Notes under the pieces: model-generated
Told to the model about the DNA's origin: nothing
The model's database searches: none
The model's input: only the letters and a program-made list of their open reading frames with translations
Source: Streptococcus chenjunshii
Lineage (GTDB): Bacteria; Bacillota; Bacilli; Lactobacillales; Streptococcaceae
Length of the DNA: 64,000 bases
Direction of reading: 5' to 3'
Assembly (NCBI RefSeq): GCF_003086355.1
Contig: NZ_CP031733.1
Location: 620,001-684,000 of the forward strand
Program-made: the position numbers and the translations under genes
Shown: positions 45,009 to 54,317 of the stretch, piece by piece
Position numbering within the stretch: the stretch's first letter is position 1
How the letters are laid out: the number at the start of each line of letters is the position of its first letter

Positions 45009-46114
45009 TGTTTCATGGTTATCGAAAAAATGATATTCTTTTTTATGCTGCCCTTATATTTCTTGTTTATCCGCTTGGCGGTGTTTTCTGGTTTAACTAC
45101 CCCTTGTGGACGGTGCCTTTTACCTTTGTTTTTGCTCTTTCTTATATCGCATTGATCCATATCAAGGATGTCTATCGAAAGACAATTGCGGCTCTTTGGT
45201 TTTGTACTATGGCTTATATTGCCTTAATGACCTGTTTTTTAGTTGAACCATCAATGATGTGGTATTTCTTTTTTCAAAGCAATCTTTTAATTTGGCGTTT
45301 TCGTGACAGCATTAAAAGTTACCGGAGTATGACCTTTCTGTTTGAAATTTTTGGAGTCAGTCTCTATTGTTTCCTTCAAGTTTCAAACTCTATCGGCCGG
45401 ATTGTGATTATAGTGATTCCAGCTTTTATCCTTATTTTGCACTATTCCCAGAATCGTATCCGCTTTGAAAGCGATCTTCAAACCGAAGTTTACAGACAAA
45501 ATCAGTATATTAATCTGTTGACTGCCGAAAACGAACGCAGCCGCATTGGACGTGATTTGCATGATACACTGGGACATACCTTTGCCATGATGACACTCAA
45601 GACAGAGCTGGCGCTGAGACAATTAGAACAGACTAAGCTGGAAGCAGTCCGCAAGGAGCTGACTGAACTTCATCAAATCAGTAAAGATTCAATGAAAGAG
45701 GTCCGCAGTCTGGTAGACAATCTAAAATACCGTACAGTAGAAGAAGAGCTGAGTGTTATTACTGAAATGTTTAGTTTTTCAGATATTGATTTGACAATAG
45801 ACCAGAGGCTGAATCTGCAAACACTGACTCCCATTATCCAGTCCAGCATTACAATGATTTTGCGCGAACTGACAACTAATGTTATCAAACATGCTGAGAG
45901 AGCCCGGCACTGCCAGATTAAACTCAGAAAACATCAGGACGCTATTGTGGTTGAAGTCAGTGATGATGGCTGCGGTTTTGACCGTTTAACGGGACAGGAA
46001 CTTCGTTCCATTAGGGAGCGTCTGCAGTTTGTAAAAGGTGAAGCAAAGATTGTTTCAAGTCAAAATCCGACCGTTATCAGAGTCAGCTTTGAAGAGTCAA
46101 ACACGAAGCTGTAA
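45008..46114 (+). CDS. Sensor histidine kinase (HisKA_3/DesK type)
   Basis: A 368-residue kinase with about five N-terminal membrane spans and almost no extracellular loop, so it probably senses membrane state or the adjacent transporter. The phospho-acceptor is His185 in GRDLHDTLGH. The ATPase domain has LRELTTNVIKHAE (N box) and VSDDGCGFD (G1). Its start overlaps the permease stop. The cognate regulator is likely the NarL-type protein at 46859, although one gene intervenes. Confidence 0.92.
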   Translation: MFHGYRKNDILFYAALIFLVYPLGGVFWFNYPLWTVPFTFVFALSYIALIHIKDVYRKTIAALWFCTMAYIALMTCFLVEPSMMWYFFFQSNLLIWRFRDSIKSYRSMTFLFEIFGVSLYCFLQVSNSIGRIVIIVIPAFILILHYSQNRIRFESDLQTEVYRQNQYINLLTAENERSRIGRDLHDTLGHTFAMMTLKTELALRQLEQTKLEAVRKELTELHQISKDSMKEVRSLVDNLKYRTVEEELSVITEMFSFSDIDLTIDQRLNLQTLTPIIQSSITMILRELTTNVIKHAERARHCQIKLRKHQDAIVVEVSDDGCGFDRLTGQELRSIRERLQFVKGEAKIVSSQNPTVIRVSFEESNTKL

Positions 46115-46225
46115 ACAGGTACAGGGCAGCAGTTTATCTAATGGCTGCATATCTTGTCTGACGTTCTCGTTTTGACGTTGGCATAAGGTATTTTGGTTTA
46201 AAAACGGTTTAGAGAGAGGAATGTT

Positions 46226-46825
46226 ATGAAAAGTGAGCAGCAAAAGGCTTATGGAGAAGCGGCACAAAGTATCGCACCTTATGGTTTTGCAATGGCTTTT
46301 TTTACACTGCTTTATTCCCTATTTTTTGGTTTCGCTTGGGGGCTGATCGGATGGTTTATGTTTGGCTTAGTGGCTGTCTGCAGTGTTTATATTGCTTGCA
46401 TTAGTTTAAAAAATATGAAGCACGCAAATCGTTTTGAAGTTTATGAAAGTCTGGAAGGCCAGAGGATTAAAAAGCAGATGGGACTCTTAAGTGCTGTGAC
46501 TTATACAGGTGTGTGGCTATGTGTACTGGTATTAGCATTTCTTGATTTGAGGCCATTTATTTTTCCGGCAGTAACCTTGATAATTGGTTTGCATTTTATT
46601 CCGCAGGCAAAAATTATGAACAGAGTGATTGATTATTTTGTGGCCCCATTCCCAATTTTATCAGCTTTGTTAGCTATATATCTGGGTATTGTATCCGATA
46701 TGCACTGGTATGTGCTATGGTCTGTTTCTGGTATCGGCGGAGCGGGTGCCACATTGGTTTATGGTTTTTATCTGTTATCTGTTTACAGAAAAACAGCAGA
46801 AAAATTTGGTGTTCCTTATAAATAG
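46226..46825 (+). CDS. Membrane protein of unknown function between kinase and regulator
   Basis: A 199-residue protein with six likely membrane spans and short loops, a soluble basic end (KTAEKFGVPYK) and no motif I recognise. AGAGAGGAA precedes the ATG. Because it sits between a sensor kinase and its response regulator, an accessory role in sensing (as LiaF-like proteins have) is possible; the sequence itself does not show this. Confidence 0.7.
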   Translation: MKSEQQKAYGEAAQSIAPYGFAMAFFTLLYSLFFGFAWGLIGWFMFGLVAVCSVYIACISLKNMKHANRFEVYESLEGQRIKKQMGLLSAVTYTGVWLCVLVLAFLDLRPFIFPAVTLIIGLHFIPQAKIMNRVIDYFVAPFPILSALLAIYLGIVSDMHWYVLWSVSGIGGAGATLVYGFYLLSVYRKTAEKFGVPYK

Positions 46826-46858
46826 AGGAAAATGATTTAAGATGAGGGAGAAGCTGAG

Positions 46859-47455
46859 ATGAAATTATTAGTTGCTGAGGATCAGTTCATGCTGCGTGAT
46901 GCTTTATGTCAGCTGCTTCTTATGGAAGAAGATGTTGACTGTGTCTTTCAGGCGGCAGATGGATTAGAAGCGATAGCTGTTTTGGAAAGAGAAACTGTAG
47001 ATGCAGCAATTTTAGATATAGAGATGCCCCGGAAAAGCGGTTTAGATGTCTTAGAATGGGCGCGTGCCAACAGTAATACTAAAATTATTATTGTCACAAC
47101 CTTTAAGCGGATTGGTTATTTTCAGCGAGCCATCAAAGCAGGTGTCGATGCCTATGTCCTCAAAGACCGATCCATTTCTCAGCTAATGAAAACCATTCAT
47201 ACTGTTTTAGAAGGACATAAGGAATATTCCCCTGAGCTGATAGAGAATATTATTTCAGCCAACAATCCGCTCAGTGCTCAGGAACAAAAAATTCTGAGTC
47301 TGATTGCCAAGGGTAAAACCAGCAAGGAAATTTCCCAATTGCTCTACCTTTCAGACGGGACGATCCGCAACTACACCTCGGCTATTTTTAATAAACTAGG
47401 TGTCAGCAACCGGGTTGAAGCTGTTAAAATGGCTCAAGAAAAGGAATGGATATAG
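46859..47455 (+). CDS. Response regulator, NarL/FixJ (LuxR HTH) type
   Basis: A 198-residue regulator. The receiver has the phosphorylated Asp53 in AAILDIEMP and the Lys in YVLKDRS. The C-terminal LuxR-type helix-turn-helix reads [25 protein letters not shown] and is followed by [22 protein letters not shown]. It fits the HisKA_3 kinase upstream. Its likely targets are the ABC transporter promoter region and its own operon (inference). Confidence 0.93.
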   Translation: MKLLVAEDQFMLRDALCQLLLMEEDVDCVFQAADGLEAIAVLERETVDAAILDIEMPRKSGLDVLEWARANSNTKIIIVTTFKRIGYFQRAIKAGVDAYVLKDRSISQLMKTIHTVLEGHKEYSPELIENIISANNPLSAQEQKILSLIAKGKTSKEISQLLYLSDGTIRNYTSAIFNKLGVSNRVEAVKMAQEKEWI

Positions 47456-47744
47456 ATTAAGAGCAGAACTCCCAGACCATAAGTGTCCTCTCTGCATTTC
47501 AATGGCTGGATTAGAGTAGGACTATCCTCCGAATGATGTTATTCGCATTTCCTCACAGTTGGTCAGGCAGGCGTGAAAATTAAGACGCATTCTGACTAAG
47601 GGGATCTCACCATAAAATCTGCTTCAATAAAGCAAATTAAACTGGGACACTTTTGTTTTAGATTTTTTAATGCCTGCAGATTTGCAGTTGCGGCTTTAAT
47701 GCCAAAGGTTTGAAATTTTACAGTCTCTCCGTACAGTTGGCGGA
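47456..47744. other. Intergenic stretch after the response regulator
   Basis: I see no gene and no convincing terminator. It includes a GGGACACTTTTGTTTT segment related to the GTGGGACAA repeat words. Confidence 0.4.
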
Positions 47745-47773
47745 TTTACATATCTTTTCAGAGGTATTATAAT
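47745..47773 (+). promoter_or_regulatory. Promoter of the 47781 membrane protein gene, predicted leaderless
   Basis: TTTACA (47745-47750), a 17-bp spacer and TATAAT (47768-47773). The ATG lies 7 nt after the -10 box and no Shine-Dalgarno fits between. Confidence 0.72.
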
Positions 47774-47780
47774 AAAAACT

Positions 47781-48944
47781 ATGGAGAAAAAGACAATTCA
47801 TTATAAACTGGAGTTAACACCGGAAATCGTCAGAAAGCTGGAACTGGCTGATAAAATAGAAGCAGAATGGAATACAGACGGACTGTTTATCAAAAAACGA
47901 ACTGCAAAACAGCGTTCAATGCTGCCTAATTGGGTTTTGGCGGTTTTTAGTCTGGGAGCTGTCCTTATCTTTTTAGCGCTGACTGTTCTGCTGAAAGTTA
48001 AGCAGGTGCCTTTGAGCGGCGACTTTTCGATTTCGGGTTTCTTGCTTGTGGGCGGCGGTTTTTTAGCAACTGGTTTTTTTACAATTAATTTTATTTTTAA
48101 TCGTCGGGCATTCTTAGCGGGTTTGAAAAACCGTATTTTTTGGCGGATGCTGCCGGTTGTTGTCCTTGCCTTCACGACAATTTTGTTTGTGGTTTTATTG
48201 GGGTTTGCCTGGCTGCTGGGACAGCTTTTTAAGGGAGTTTCGTTTGATCAGCTGACATCAGCCCTGCTTGTGGGGATTATGATTTATACGGTTACGCTTC
48301 TCTGGTCACAGCTGGCTGAGCAAATCAGAGCAACTTGGCTGACTACGGTATTCACGGTCATTATGATGACTGGTGTTTTGCTGTCTATGGCGACGAACAG
48401 TTCCAGACAGTGGTGGCAGATTAATTTGAGTTTTTTGGGGACTAAAGCCGCAGAAAACGGCTGGCAGTTCAATATGACTTTGATACTGTCTGCTCTTGTT
48501 TTAGTGTCTTTGGTGGATTACCTTTTTGTTGCCCTAGGCCATCATTATGGGAAAGACTGGAAAATGACTGTGCTGAGACTTTTGCTGACCTTTTTGGCTC
48601 TTGATTTAGGAGCTGTTGGCTACTTTCCTAATGACGGGGAGTGGCATCATCTGCATACACAGTTTGCCGGCTACTTAATTTATATTGTCATTCTTTTAAT
48701 TGTCAGTGTCCCTTGGCTGGTACCGCAGGTCACCAAAGATTTTATCACCACTTCCTATCTTATTGGTGCTGTCTTAGTGGCTTTAGAAATCGCTTTTCAG
48801 TTTATAGGCTACCTGTCCTTAACTGCTTTTGAAATGTCCGCTTTTTTACTGGCTTTTAACTGGCTTCTCCTGCTGTTTAGCCATCTGGAAAAACTCATTC
48901 TCCCTGAGCGGCAGAAACTGCAGCTGAAACTGACAGCAGAGTAA
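47781..48944 (+). CDS. Polytopic membrane protein of unknown function
   Basis: A 387-residue protein. The first ~45 residues are soluble and charged (KLELTPEIVRKLELADKIEAEW), resembling a small beta/helical cytoplasmic cap. About ten membrane spans follow to residue ~375. I do not recognise the family. It stands alone between the two-component operon and the trp leader, with its own leaderless-type promoter. Confidence 0.7.
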   Translation: MEKKTIHYKLELTPEIVRKLELADKIEAEWNTDGLFIKKRTAKQRSMLPNWVLAVFSLGAVLIFLALTVLLKVKQVPLSGDFSISGFLLVGGGFLATGFFTINFIFNRRAFLAGLKNRIFWRMLPVVVLAFTTILFVVLLGFAWLLGQLFKGVSFDQLTSALLVGIMIYTVTLLWSQLAEQIRATWLTTVFTVIMMTGVLLSMATNSSRQWWQINLSFLGTKAAENGWQFNMTLILSALVLVSLVDYLFVALGHHYGKDWKMTVLRLLLTFLALDLGAVGYFPNDGEWHHLHTQFAGYLIYIVILLIVSVPWLVPQVTKDFITTSYLIGAVLVALEIAFQFIGYLSLTAFEMSAFLLAFNWLLLLFSHLEKLILPERQKLQLKLTAE

Positions 48945-48998
48945 TCAGCAGTTCAAGAAGGAATCTTTTGTAATTTTTAGAATATTTGCAAAAAACAG

Positions 48999-49026
48999 TT
49001 GACATTTCTGAAAATAAGTGTATAAT
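48999..49026 (+). promoter_or_regulatory. Promoter of the trp operon leader
   Basis: TTGACA (48999-49004) and TATAAT (49021-49026) with a 16-bp spacer, just upstream of the T-box leader. Confidence 0.85.
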
Positions 49027-49032
49027 AATTAG

Positions 49033-49297
49033 CAATCAGAAAAGTAGTAAAGAAATGTTTTCAGGAAGTCCGTGGATGCTGTGAACGGGCAGCGGATCTT
49101 TATGAAATTGGGCTGATGGCATAAGTTGAAGATAATATATGTTCTTCAGGCAGGCACTCCTTACCGTGCAGCTCCTTGATGGAGGAGATTGAGATTGCGA
49201 AAGTTTTGTCATTTCGTAAATTGAGGTGGTACCGCGTTGGACTGACTGGAAGACGCCCTCACACAGATTTTTTTCTGTGTGAGGGTTTTTGTTTTAT
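49033..49297 (+). ncRNA. T-box riboswitch leader of the trp operon
   Basis: A full T-box leader of about 265 nt. The T-box sequence GAGGTGGTACCGCG is at 49224-49237. The terminator CCCTCACACAG/CTGTGTGAGGG with a T-run is at 49257-49297. A TGG tryptophan codon at 49117-49119 (in CTGATGGCATAAG) sits where the specifier is expected. Uncharged tRNA-Trp would promote read-through into trpEGDCFBA. Confidence 0.92.
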
Positions 49298-49339
49298 TAT
49301 GGCTTAAAGCCGGTTTTTCTCAAAGAAAAAAACAAGAAA

Positions 49340-49518
49340 GAGGGTGGGACAAAAACCGGTAAATCGTTATAAGATGATGATTTCGATTTTCTTGTCCCGC
49401 CTTCGCACAGTTGATTAGGAAGGTCGCTGTCCCTTGCGTGATAAGAGATAAGAATTTCCGATCAAAACGCTTATGTCTAAAAAAGTGAAATGAGGCAGGA
49501 TTTTGTCCCAGCCTCTGA
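49340..49518. repeat. GTGGGACAA intergenic repeat, copy 2
   Basis: It begins GGTGGGACAAAAACCGG and ends GAGGCAGGATTTTGTCCC, like the copy at 25133. The core 49402-49423 (TTCGCACAGTTGATTAGG...) is inverted relative to that copy. It lies between the trp terminator and trpE, so it is part of the trp mRNA leader. Confidence 0.75.
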
Positions 49519-49687
49519 CAAGGCTTCTATCTTCCATTTATTTAAAGGCCGCTCAAGGCTTGCACCAAAATTAGTGTGAGCAGATGTTAGAATTTTAGCA
49601 GCACCTGTCTTATTTCAGATTTTATTTGCTGCAGTAATGCAGCAAGTATCCGATATGAGACAGCACAGTGATGAAAAAGAGGTTTCT

Positions 49688-51043
49688 ATGCAGAAGATTT
49701 TAAATGCGGATGTTCTCACTCCCATTTTAGCTTATATGCGTCTGAAAGGAGAACATAAAGTTATTCTCGAGAGCATCCCCCGAGAGAAAGCAAACGCCCG
49801 CTTTTCTATCGTGGCTTACAATCCAGTATATGAGGTCAGATATGAGGGTGGAAAACTTTATTTGGATGACCGTGTTATAGATCAAGATCCATTTGATTTC
49901 TTGAGTCAGCTCAGCATTCGAGAAACACCTGCTAACTTGCCTTTCACGGGGGGAGCTGTCGGCTTTGTAGGCTATGACATGATTTCACTTTATGAGGATA
50001 TCGGTGTCGTGCCCAAAGACCATATCAATACTCCTGATATGCATTTCTTTGTTTATGAATCGTACTTGGTTTTCGATCATAAAAAAGAAGTGATTCATGT
50101 GGTGGAGGACAATATTTATTCTAAGCGCAGCCATGACAGTATGCGTCAAGCTTTAGGAAAAACAATTTCGGATTTGCAAAAACAGGCAGTCAATGAATTT
50201 TCACCGCAAGAGCTGCATAAACTGCAGTTTAAAGCTCATCTTGAGAAAAAAACGTTTGAGCATATGGTAGAAAAAGCCAAAGAACTAATCCGTCAAGGGG
50301 ATATGTTTCAATGCGTGCTAAGTCAGCGCTTTTCCAGCGCTTTTCATGGCGATCCGTTAGACTATTACAGAAATTTACGGGTGACCAATCCCTCCAACTA
50401 TCTTTATTTTTATGATTTTGGCTCTTATCAGATTATTGGTGCCAGTCCAGAAAGTCTAGTTTCAGTTAAAGATGGTCTTGTAACAACCAATCCAATTGCC
50501 GGGACAAGGCCTCGCGGTCAAGATGACGAAGAAGACCGGAAACTGAGTGAAGATTTGCTGGCTGATGTTAAGGAAACAGCGGAGCATCGTATGCTGGTAG
50601 ATCTTGGCCGCAATGATTTGGGGCGAATCTCTCACATTGGTTCTGTCCGCCTCAGTAAATATATGGATGTTGAATATTTCCGGTATGTTATGCACTTGAC
50701 CAGTGTCGTCAAAGGCAGGCTTCTTTCTGAACTGACAGCCATTGATGCCCTCAAATCAACCTTACCGGCTGGTACTGTATCAGGAGCACCTAAAATTCGT
50801 GCCATGCAGCGGATTTATGAACTGGAAAAGGAGAAGCGCGGTGTCTATGCTGGCGCAATTGGCTATTTATCAGCCAGTGGCGATATGGATTTTGCGATTG
50901 CTATCCGCACCATGATTATCAAAGATTATAAGGCCTATGTGCAGGCGGGAGCGGGCATTGTCTATGACAGCATTCCTGAAAAAGAATTTTACGAAACCTT
51001 AAACAAAGCCAAGGCGATGACAAAACTGGGAGATGAGCAATGA
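49688..51043 (+). CDS. trpE: Anthranilate synthase component I
   Basis: A 451-residue chorismate-using enzyme, the first committed step to tryptophan. The N-terminal regulatory segment VILESIPREKANARFS corresponds to the Trp feedback site. Catalytic motifs PIAGTRPRGQDD, GRNDLGR and AGTVSGAPKIRAM are intact. The ATG at 49688 follows AAGAGG; an upstream ATG at 49637 has no ribosome site. Its last codons overlap trpG (ATGA-type coupling). Confidence 0.96.
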   Translation: MQKILNADVLTPILAYMRLKGEHKVILESIPREKANARFSIVAYNPVYEVRYEGGKLYLDDRVIDQDPFDFLSQLSIRETPANLPFTGGAVGFVGYDMISLYEDIGVVPKDHINTPDMHFFVYESYLVFDHKKEVIHVVEDNIYSKRSHDSMRQALGKTISDLQKQAVNEFSPQELHKLQFKAHLEKKTFEHMVEKAKELIRQGDMFQCVLSQRFSSAFHGDPLDYYRNLRVTNPSNYLYFYDFGSYQIIGASPESLVSVKDGLVTTNPIAGTRPRGQDDEEDRKLSEDLLADVKETAEHRMLVDLGRNDLGRISHIGSVRLSKYMDVEYFRYVMHLTSVVKGRLLSELTAIDALKSTLPAGTVSGAPKIRAMQRIYELEKEKRGVYAGAIGYLSASGDMDFAIAIRTMIIKDYKAYVQAGAGIVYDSIPEKEFYETLNKAKAMTKLGDEQ

Positions 51044-51600
51044 TTTTACTGATCGATAATTACGATTCCTTTACTTACAACCTAGCTCAGTATATCGGCA
51101 ATCTGACCGCTGTTAAGGTCTTGCGCAATGATGCTGAAGAGTTGTATGATGCGGCGCAGGAAGCAGACGCCCTAATTATTTCGCCAGGCCCTGGCTGGCC
51201 CTGCGATGCAGGGAAAACAGAAGATTTGATCAAGGATTTTGCCGGACAAAAACCGCTGCTGGGTATATGCTTGGGACACCAGGCCATTATTGAGAGTTTT
51301 GGCGGCAGACTGCGTTTAGCAGAACAGGTTATGCACGGCAAACAAAGTTCGCTTCGTATTGAAAAAAAGGAACCGATTTTTTCAGATATCAGTGAACCGG
51401 TGACTGTTATGCGGTATCATTCTATTGCGGCAGACTACATTCCGGCAGACTTTACAGTGACTGCCTACAGTGAGGATGACCGAGAAGTGATGGCGGTTCA
51501 GCACAGAAAACTGCCCATTTATGGCTTGCAGTTTCACCCGGAAAGTATTGGGACACCCGCTGGTTTAAAAATGATTGAAAATTTTGTAAAACTGATATAA
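51040..51600 (+). CDS. trpG: Anthranilate synthase component II (glutamine amidotransferase)
   Basis: A 186-residue class I amidotransferase supplying ammonia to TrpE. The nucleophile Cys is in LGICLGHQAI and the His-Glu pair in GLQFHPES. The oxyanion segment SPGPGWPCDAG is near residue 50. It is coupled to trpE by overlap. A repeat run separates it from trpD. Confidence 0.95.
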   Translation: MILLIDNYDSFTYNLAQYIGNLTAVKVLRNDAEELYDAAQEADALIISPGPGWPCDAGKTEDLIKDFAGQKPLLGICLGHQAIIESFGGRLRLAEQVMHGKQSSLRIEKKEPIFSDISEPVTVMRYHSIAADYIPADFTVTAYSEDDREVMAVQHRKLPIYGLQFHPESIGTPAGLKMIENFVKLI

Positions 51601-51677
51601 GGGCAACTGAATTTTTAGACTATTAACTAAAGGAAAAACAAAAAACTGCGCTGCAGAGTATAGATGTACAGATGGCT

Positions 51678-51961
51678 AATTGAACGGGATACGCCCTAAA
51701 ATCCTAGTGAAAAAGCTGCCTGCCATCGTGATGCAAGCATCACTTGTCAGTCCCTATTTTCATACGGATTTTTAAACGGCCTTTGTATCTTGATGGAACT
51801 GAACACGGCCTAAGCTCTTTGCAAAAAAAGAGACGCAATCGAGGAAGCCTTAAGCGACTTACGAGTGCGACTGCTCTGTGAGCATAAAACTTTCTAGAGT
51901 TTAGCGACTCTTTGTCAGTTTTCCTATTTTTGCTGTGAGTTTTTCACGGCTTTTGTATCTT
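51678..51961 (+). repeat. Intergenic hairpin repeat, run I (two copies) inside the trp operon
   Basis: I1 (about 51678-51791) has a degenerate left end, AAATCC/GGATTT arms and a hairpin built from GTGATGC and GCATCAC. I2 (51796-51961) has AAGCTC/GAG arms, GCAAAAA/TTTTTGC and the longer GACGCAATCG module. The run ends GGCTTTTGTATCTT, 19 nt before the trpD ATG. Confidence 0.9.
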
Positions 51962-51980
51962 AAGTAAGGAGAGTGTGTTA

Positions 51981-52985
51981 ATGAAAGAGGTTTTTGAACA
52001 GCTGGCTGCGAGGGAAGATTTGAATGAAGTACAGATGCAGCAAGTTTTTGAAGATATTTTGGAAGGAAGTGTTTCACAGGCGCAGATTGCTGCTTTCCTG
52101 CTGGGGCTGAAAATTAAAGGAGAGACTGCTTCGGAAATCACAGGGATAGTCAAGGCGCTAAAAACACATACAAGGCAACTGCCGCAGACCTTTGATGATG
52201 CCATGTGCAACTGTGGAACCGGAGGCGATCAGTCATATAGCTTTAACATCTCGACAACAGTTTCCTTTATTTTGGCTGCCGCAGGCATTCGTGTAGCTAA
52301 AGCTGGGAATCGATCAATCTCTTCGAAAGCAGGCTCGGCCGATGTTCTCGAAGCTTTGGGGATAAATGTTGCTGCCGAACCTCATGTTTTGGCAAAAGCT
52401 TTAAATCAGGTAGGACTGGCCTTTATCTTTGCCCAGACTATGCATCCGGCAATGCGCTATATCGGCCCGGCCCGTCAGGAGCTCGGTATTCCAACAATTA
52501 TGAACTTGGTTGGCCCCTTGGCCAATCCGCTTGACTTAGAGACACAGCTTATGGGTCTGTACCGTCCAGAACTGCAGGAGACCGCAGCTCTGGTTATGCA
52601 TAAATTGGGCCGCAGACGGGCTGTTGTTATCACAGGCCCTGATAATATGGATGAAGCCGCGCTTTATGGAATCAACACTTATACTTTGCTTGACAAAGGG
52701 AGGATCAGTCAAGGGACTTTCAACTATCAAGATTTACAGATGGAAAAGGTGGAGCTTCAGGCTATAAAGGGCGGGGATGCTGAAGAAAATGCCCGAATTC
52801 TGCTGAGCGTTTTACAAAATGAAGCCAGTCCCTATCTTGAAACCAGTGTTCTTAATGCCGGTTTAGCCTTTTATGCTAATGGGAAAGCAGTTTCTATTAA
52901 GGATGGTGTCTTGCTTGCACGTCAGCTTATTGCTGAGGGACAGGCGTTGGCAAAACTTCGCCAGCTTCAGGAGGTGCAGGTATGA
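51981..52985 (+). CDS. trpD: Anthranilate phosphoribosyltransferase
   Basis: A 334-residue enzyme joining anthranilate to PRPP. PRPP-binding CGTGGDQSYSFN and the KAGNRSISSKAGSADVLEALG motif are intact. The ATG at 51981 follows AAGGAGAG beyond the repeat run. It overlaps trpC by 4 bp. Confidence 0.96.
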   Translation: MKEVFEQLAAREDLNEVQMQQVFEDILEGSVSQAQIAAFLLGLKIKGETASEITGIVKALKTHTRQLPQTFDDAMCNCGTGGDQSYSFNISTTVSFILAAAGIRVAKAGNRSISSKAGSADVLEALGINVAAEPHVLAKALNQVGLAFIFAQTMHPAMRYIGPARQELGIPTIMNLVGPLANPLDLETQLMGLYRPELQETAALVMHKLGRRRAVVITGPDNMDEAALYGINTYTLLDKGRISQGTFNYQDLQMEKVELQAIKGGDAEENARILLSVLQNEASPYLETSVLNAGLAFYANGKAVSIKDGVLLARQLIAEGQALAKLRQLQEVQV

Positions 52986-53749
52986 AGAAAGAATTTCTGA
53001 CGAACATTTTAGCACAGAAAAAACAAGAGGTGAGCCAGCTTGCTATGGAAGAGCTTCAGCCCATGCGCAGGACTTACAGTGTTTATGATTATTTTAAGAC
53101 ACATGGGGATCGGCTGCAGGTTATTGCTGAGGTGAAAAAAGCCAGTCCCAGTATGGGAGATATTAATGTAAAAGTGGATGTTCTGTCTCAGGCTAAAAGC
53201 TATGAAAGAGCAGGTGCCGCTATGATTTCTGTTTTGACAGATGAATCTTTCTTTAAAGGCAGGATTGATGATTTGGCTATTATTTCAGACCAGGTGGCGA
53301 TTCCGACATTAGCTAAAGATTTTATCATCGATGAAAAGCAAATTATTCGTGCCCGCAATGCTGGTGCAACAGCTATTTTACTGATTGTAGCCGCCCTGAG
53401 CCAAAAGCGTCTTAAGGAACTTTATGATTTTGCTTACGGAATCGGACTTGAAGTCTTGGTAGAGACTCATAATCTCGCTGAACTGGAAGCCGCCCACCAG
53501 CTCGAGGCGCGAATCATAGGTGTTAATAACCGCAACCTGCTTACTTTTGAAACAGATATCAATACCAGCCTGTCTTTATCAGCCCATTTTAAAGCTGACA
53601 GTGTTTATATTTCTGAATCAGCTATTTTTACCAAAGAGGATGCAGCTGTTTTGGCCCCTTATTTTAACGGAATCTTGGTTGGAACAGCGCTGATGCAGGC
53701 AGATAATATAGCAGAAAAGATGGGGGACTTAAAGATTGACAAAAGTTAA
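52982..53749 (+). CDS. trpC: Indole-3-glycerol phosphate synthase
   Basis: A 255-residue TIM-barrel enzyme with [14 protein letters not shown] near residue 50, [13 protein letters not shown] in the middle and the SESAIF phosphate-binding segment. It closes the indole ring in the fourth step. Start and stop overlap trpD and trpF. Confidence 0.96.
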   Translation: MKKEFLTNILAQKKQEVSQLAMEELQPMRRTYSVYDYFKTHGDRLQVIAEVKKASPSMGDINVKVDVLSQAKSYERAGAAMISVLTDESFFKGRIDDLAIISDQVAIPTLAKDFIIDEKQIIRARNAGATAILLIVAALSQKRLKELYDFAYGIGLEVLVETHNLAELEAAHQLEARIIGVNNRNLLTFETDINTSLSLSAHFKADSVYISESAIFTKEDAAVLAPYFNGILVGTALMQADNIAEKMGDLKIDKS

Positions 53750-54317
53750 GATTTGCGGCTTGTCTACGTCAGAAGGTGTTATCAGTGCCGTAGAAGCCGG
53801 CGCCGATTATGTTGGTTTTGTTTTTGCACCCAGCCGCCGTCAGGTTAGTTTGGAACAGGCACATTATTTGGCACAATTAGTTCCCGAAATCGTTAAAAAG
53901 GTCGGAGTTTTTGTCAGTCCGAGCTGCGAACTTTTAGAAAAGTTTATCAAGGCAGTTCCGCTTGATATGGTGCAGATTCACGGCAATTTCTCTGAAACAG
54001 CTGTTAAAAGGATTTCCGTTCCTGTAATTCGGGCTCTGCAGGTCAAAGATAATGTGCTGCTGCCTGACGGACAGGCAGATTACCTACTATTAGACGCTCC
54101 TGTCGCCGGTTCCGGTCAGACATTCGATTGGGAAAAACTGCAGGATAAAACAATCAGCCGTCCCTTTTTCATCGCAGGAGGTCTTAACAGTGAAAATGTG
54201 AGGGAAGCGATTCATCTGTTCCATCCCTATGCTGTAGATGTTTCCAGCGGTGTCGAGAGTCAGGGACATAAAGATACCGAAAAAATCAAATTATTTATAG
54301 AAAGGGTGAAAACATGA
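53736..54317 (+). CDS. trpF: Phosphoribosylanthranilate isomerase
   Basis: A 193-residue TIM-barrel isomerase. The catalytic Cys is in VKICGLS at the start, and [11 protein letters not shown] and [11 protein letters not shown] follow. The start is TTG at 53736 within the end of trpC. It overlaps trpB by 4 bp. Confidence 0.95.
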   Translation: MTKVKICGLSTSEGVISAVEAGADYVGFVFAPSRRQVSLEQAHYLAQLVPEIVKKVGVFVSPSCELLEKFIKAVPLDMVQIHGNFSETAVKRISVPVIRALQVKDNVLLPDGQADYLLLDAPVAGSGQTFDWEKLQDKTISRPFFIAGGLNSENVREAIHLFHPYAVDVSSGVESQGHKDTEKIKLFIERVKT

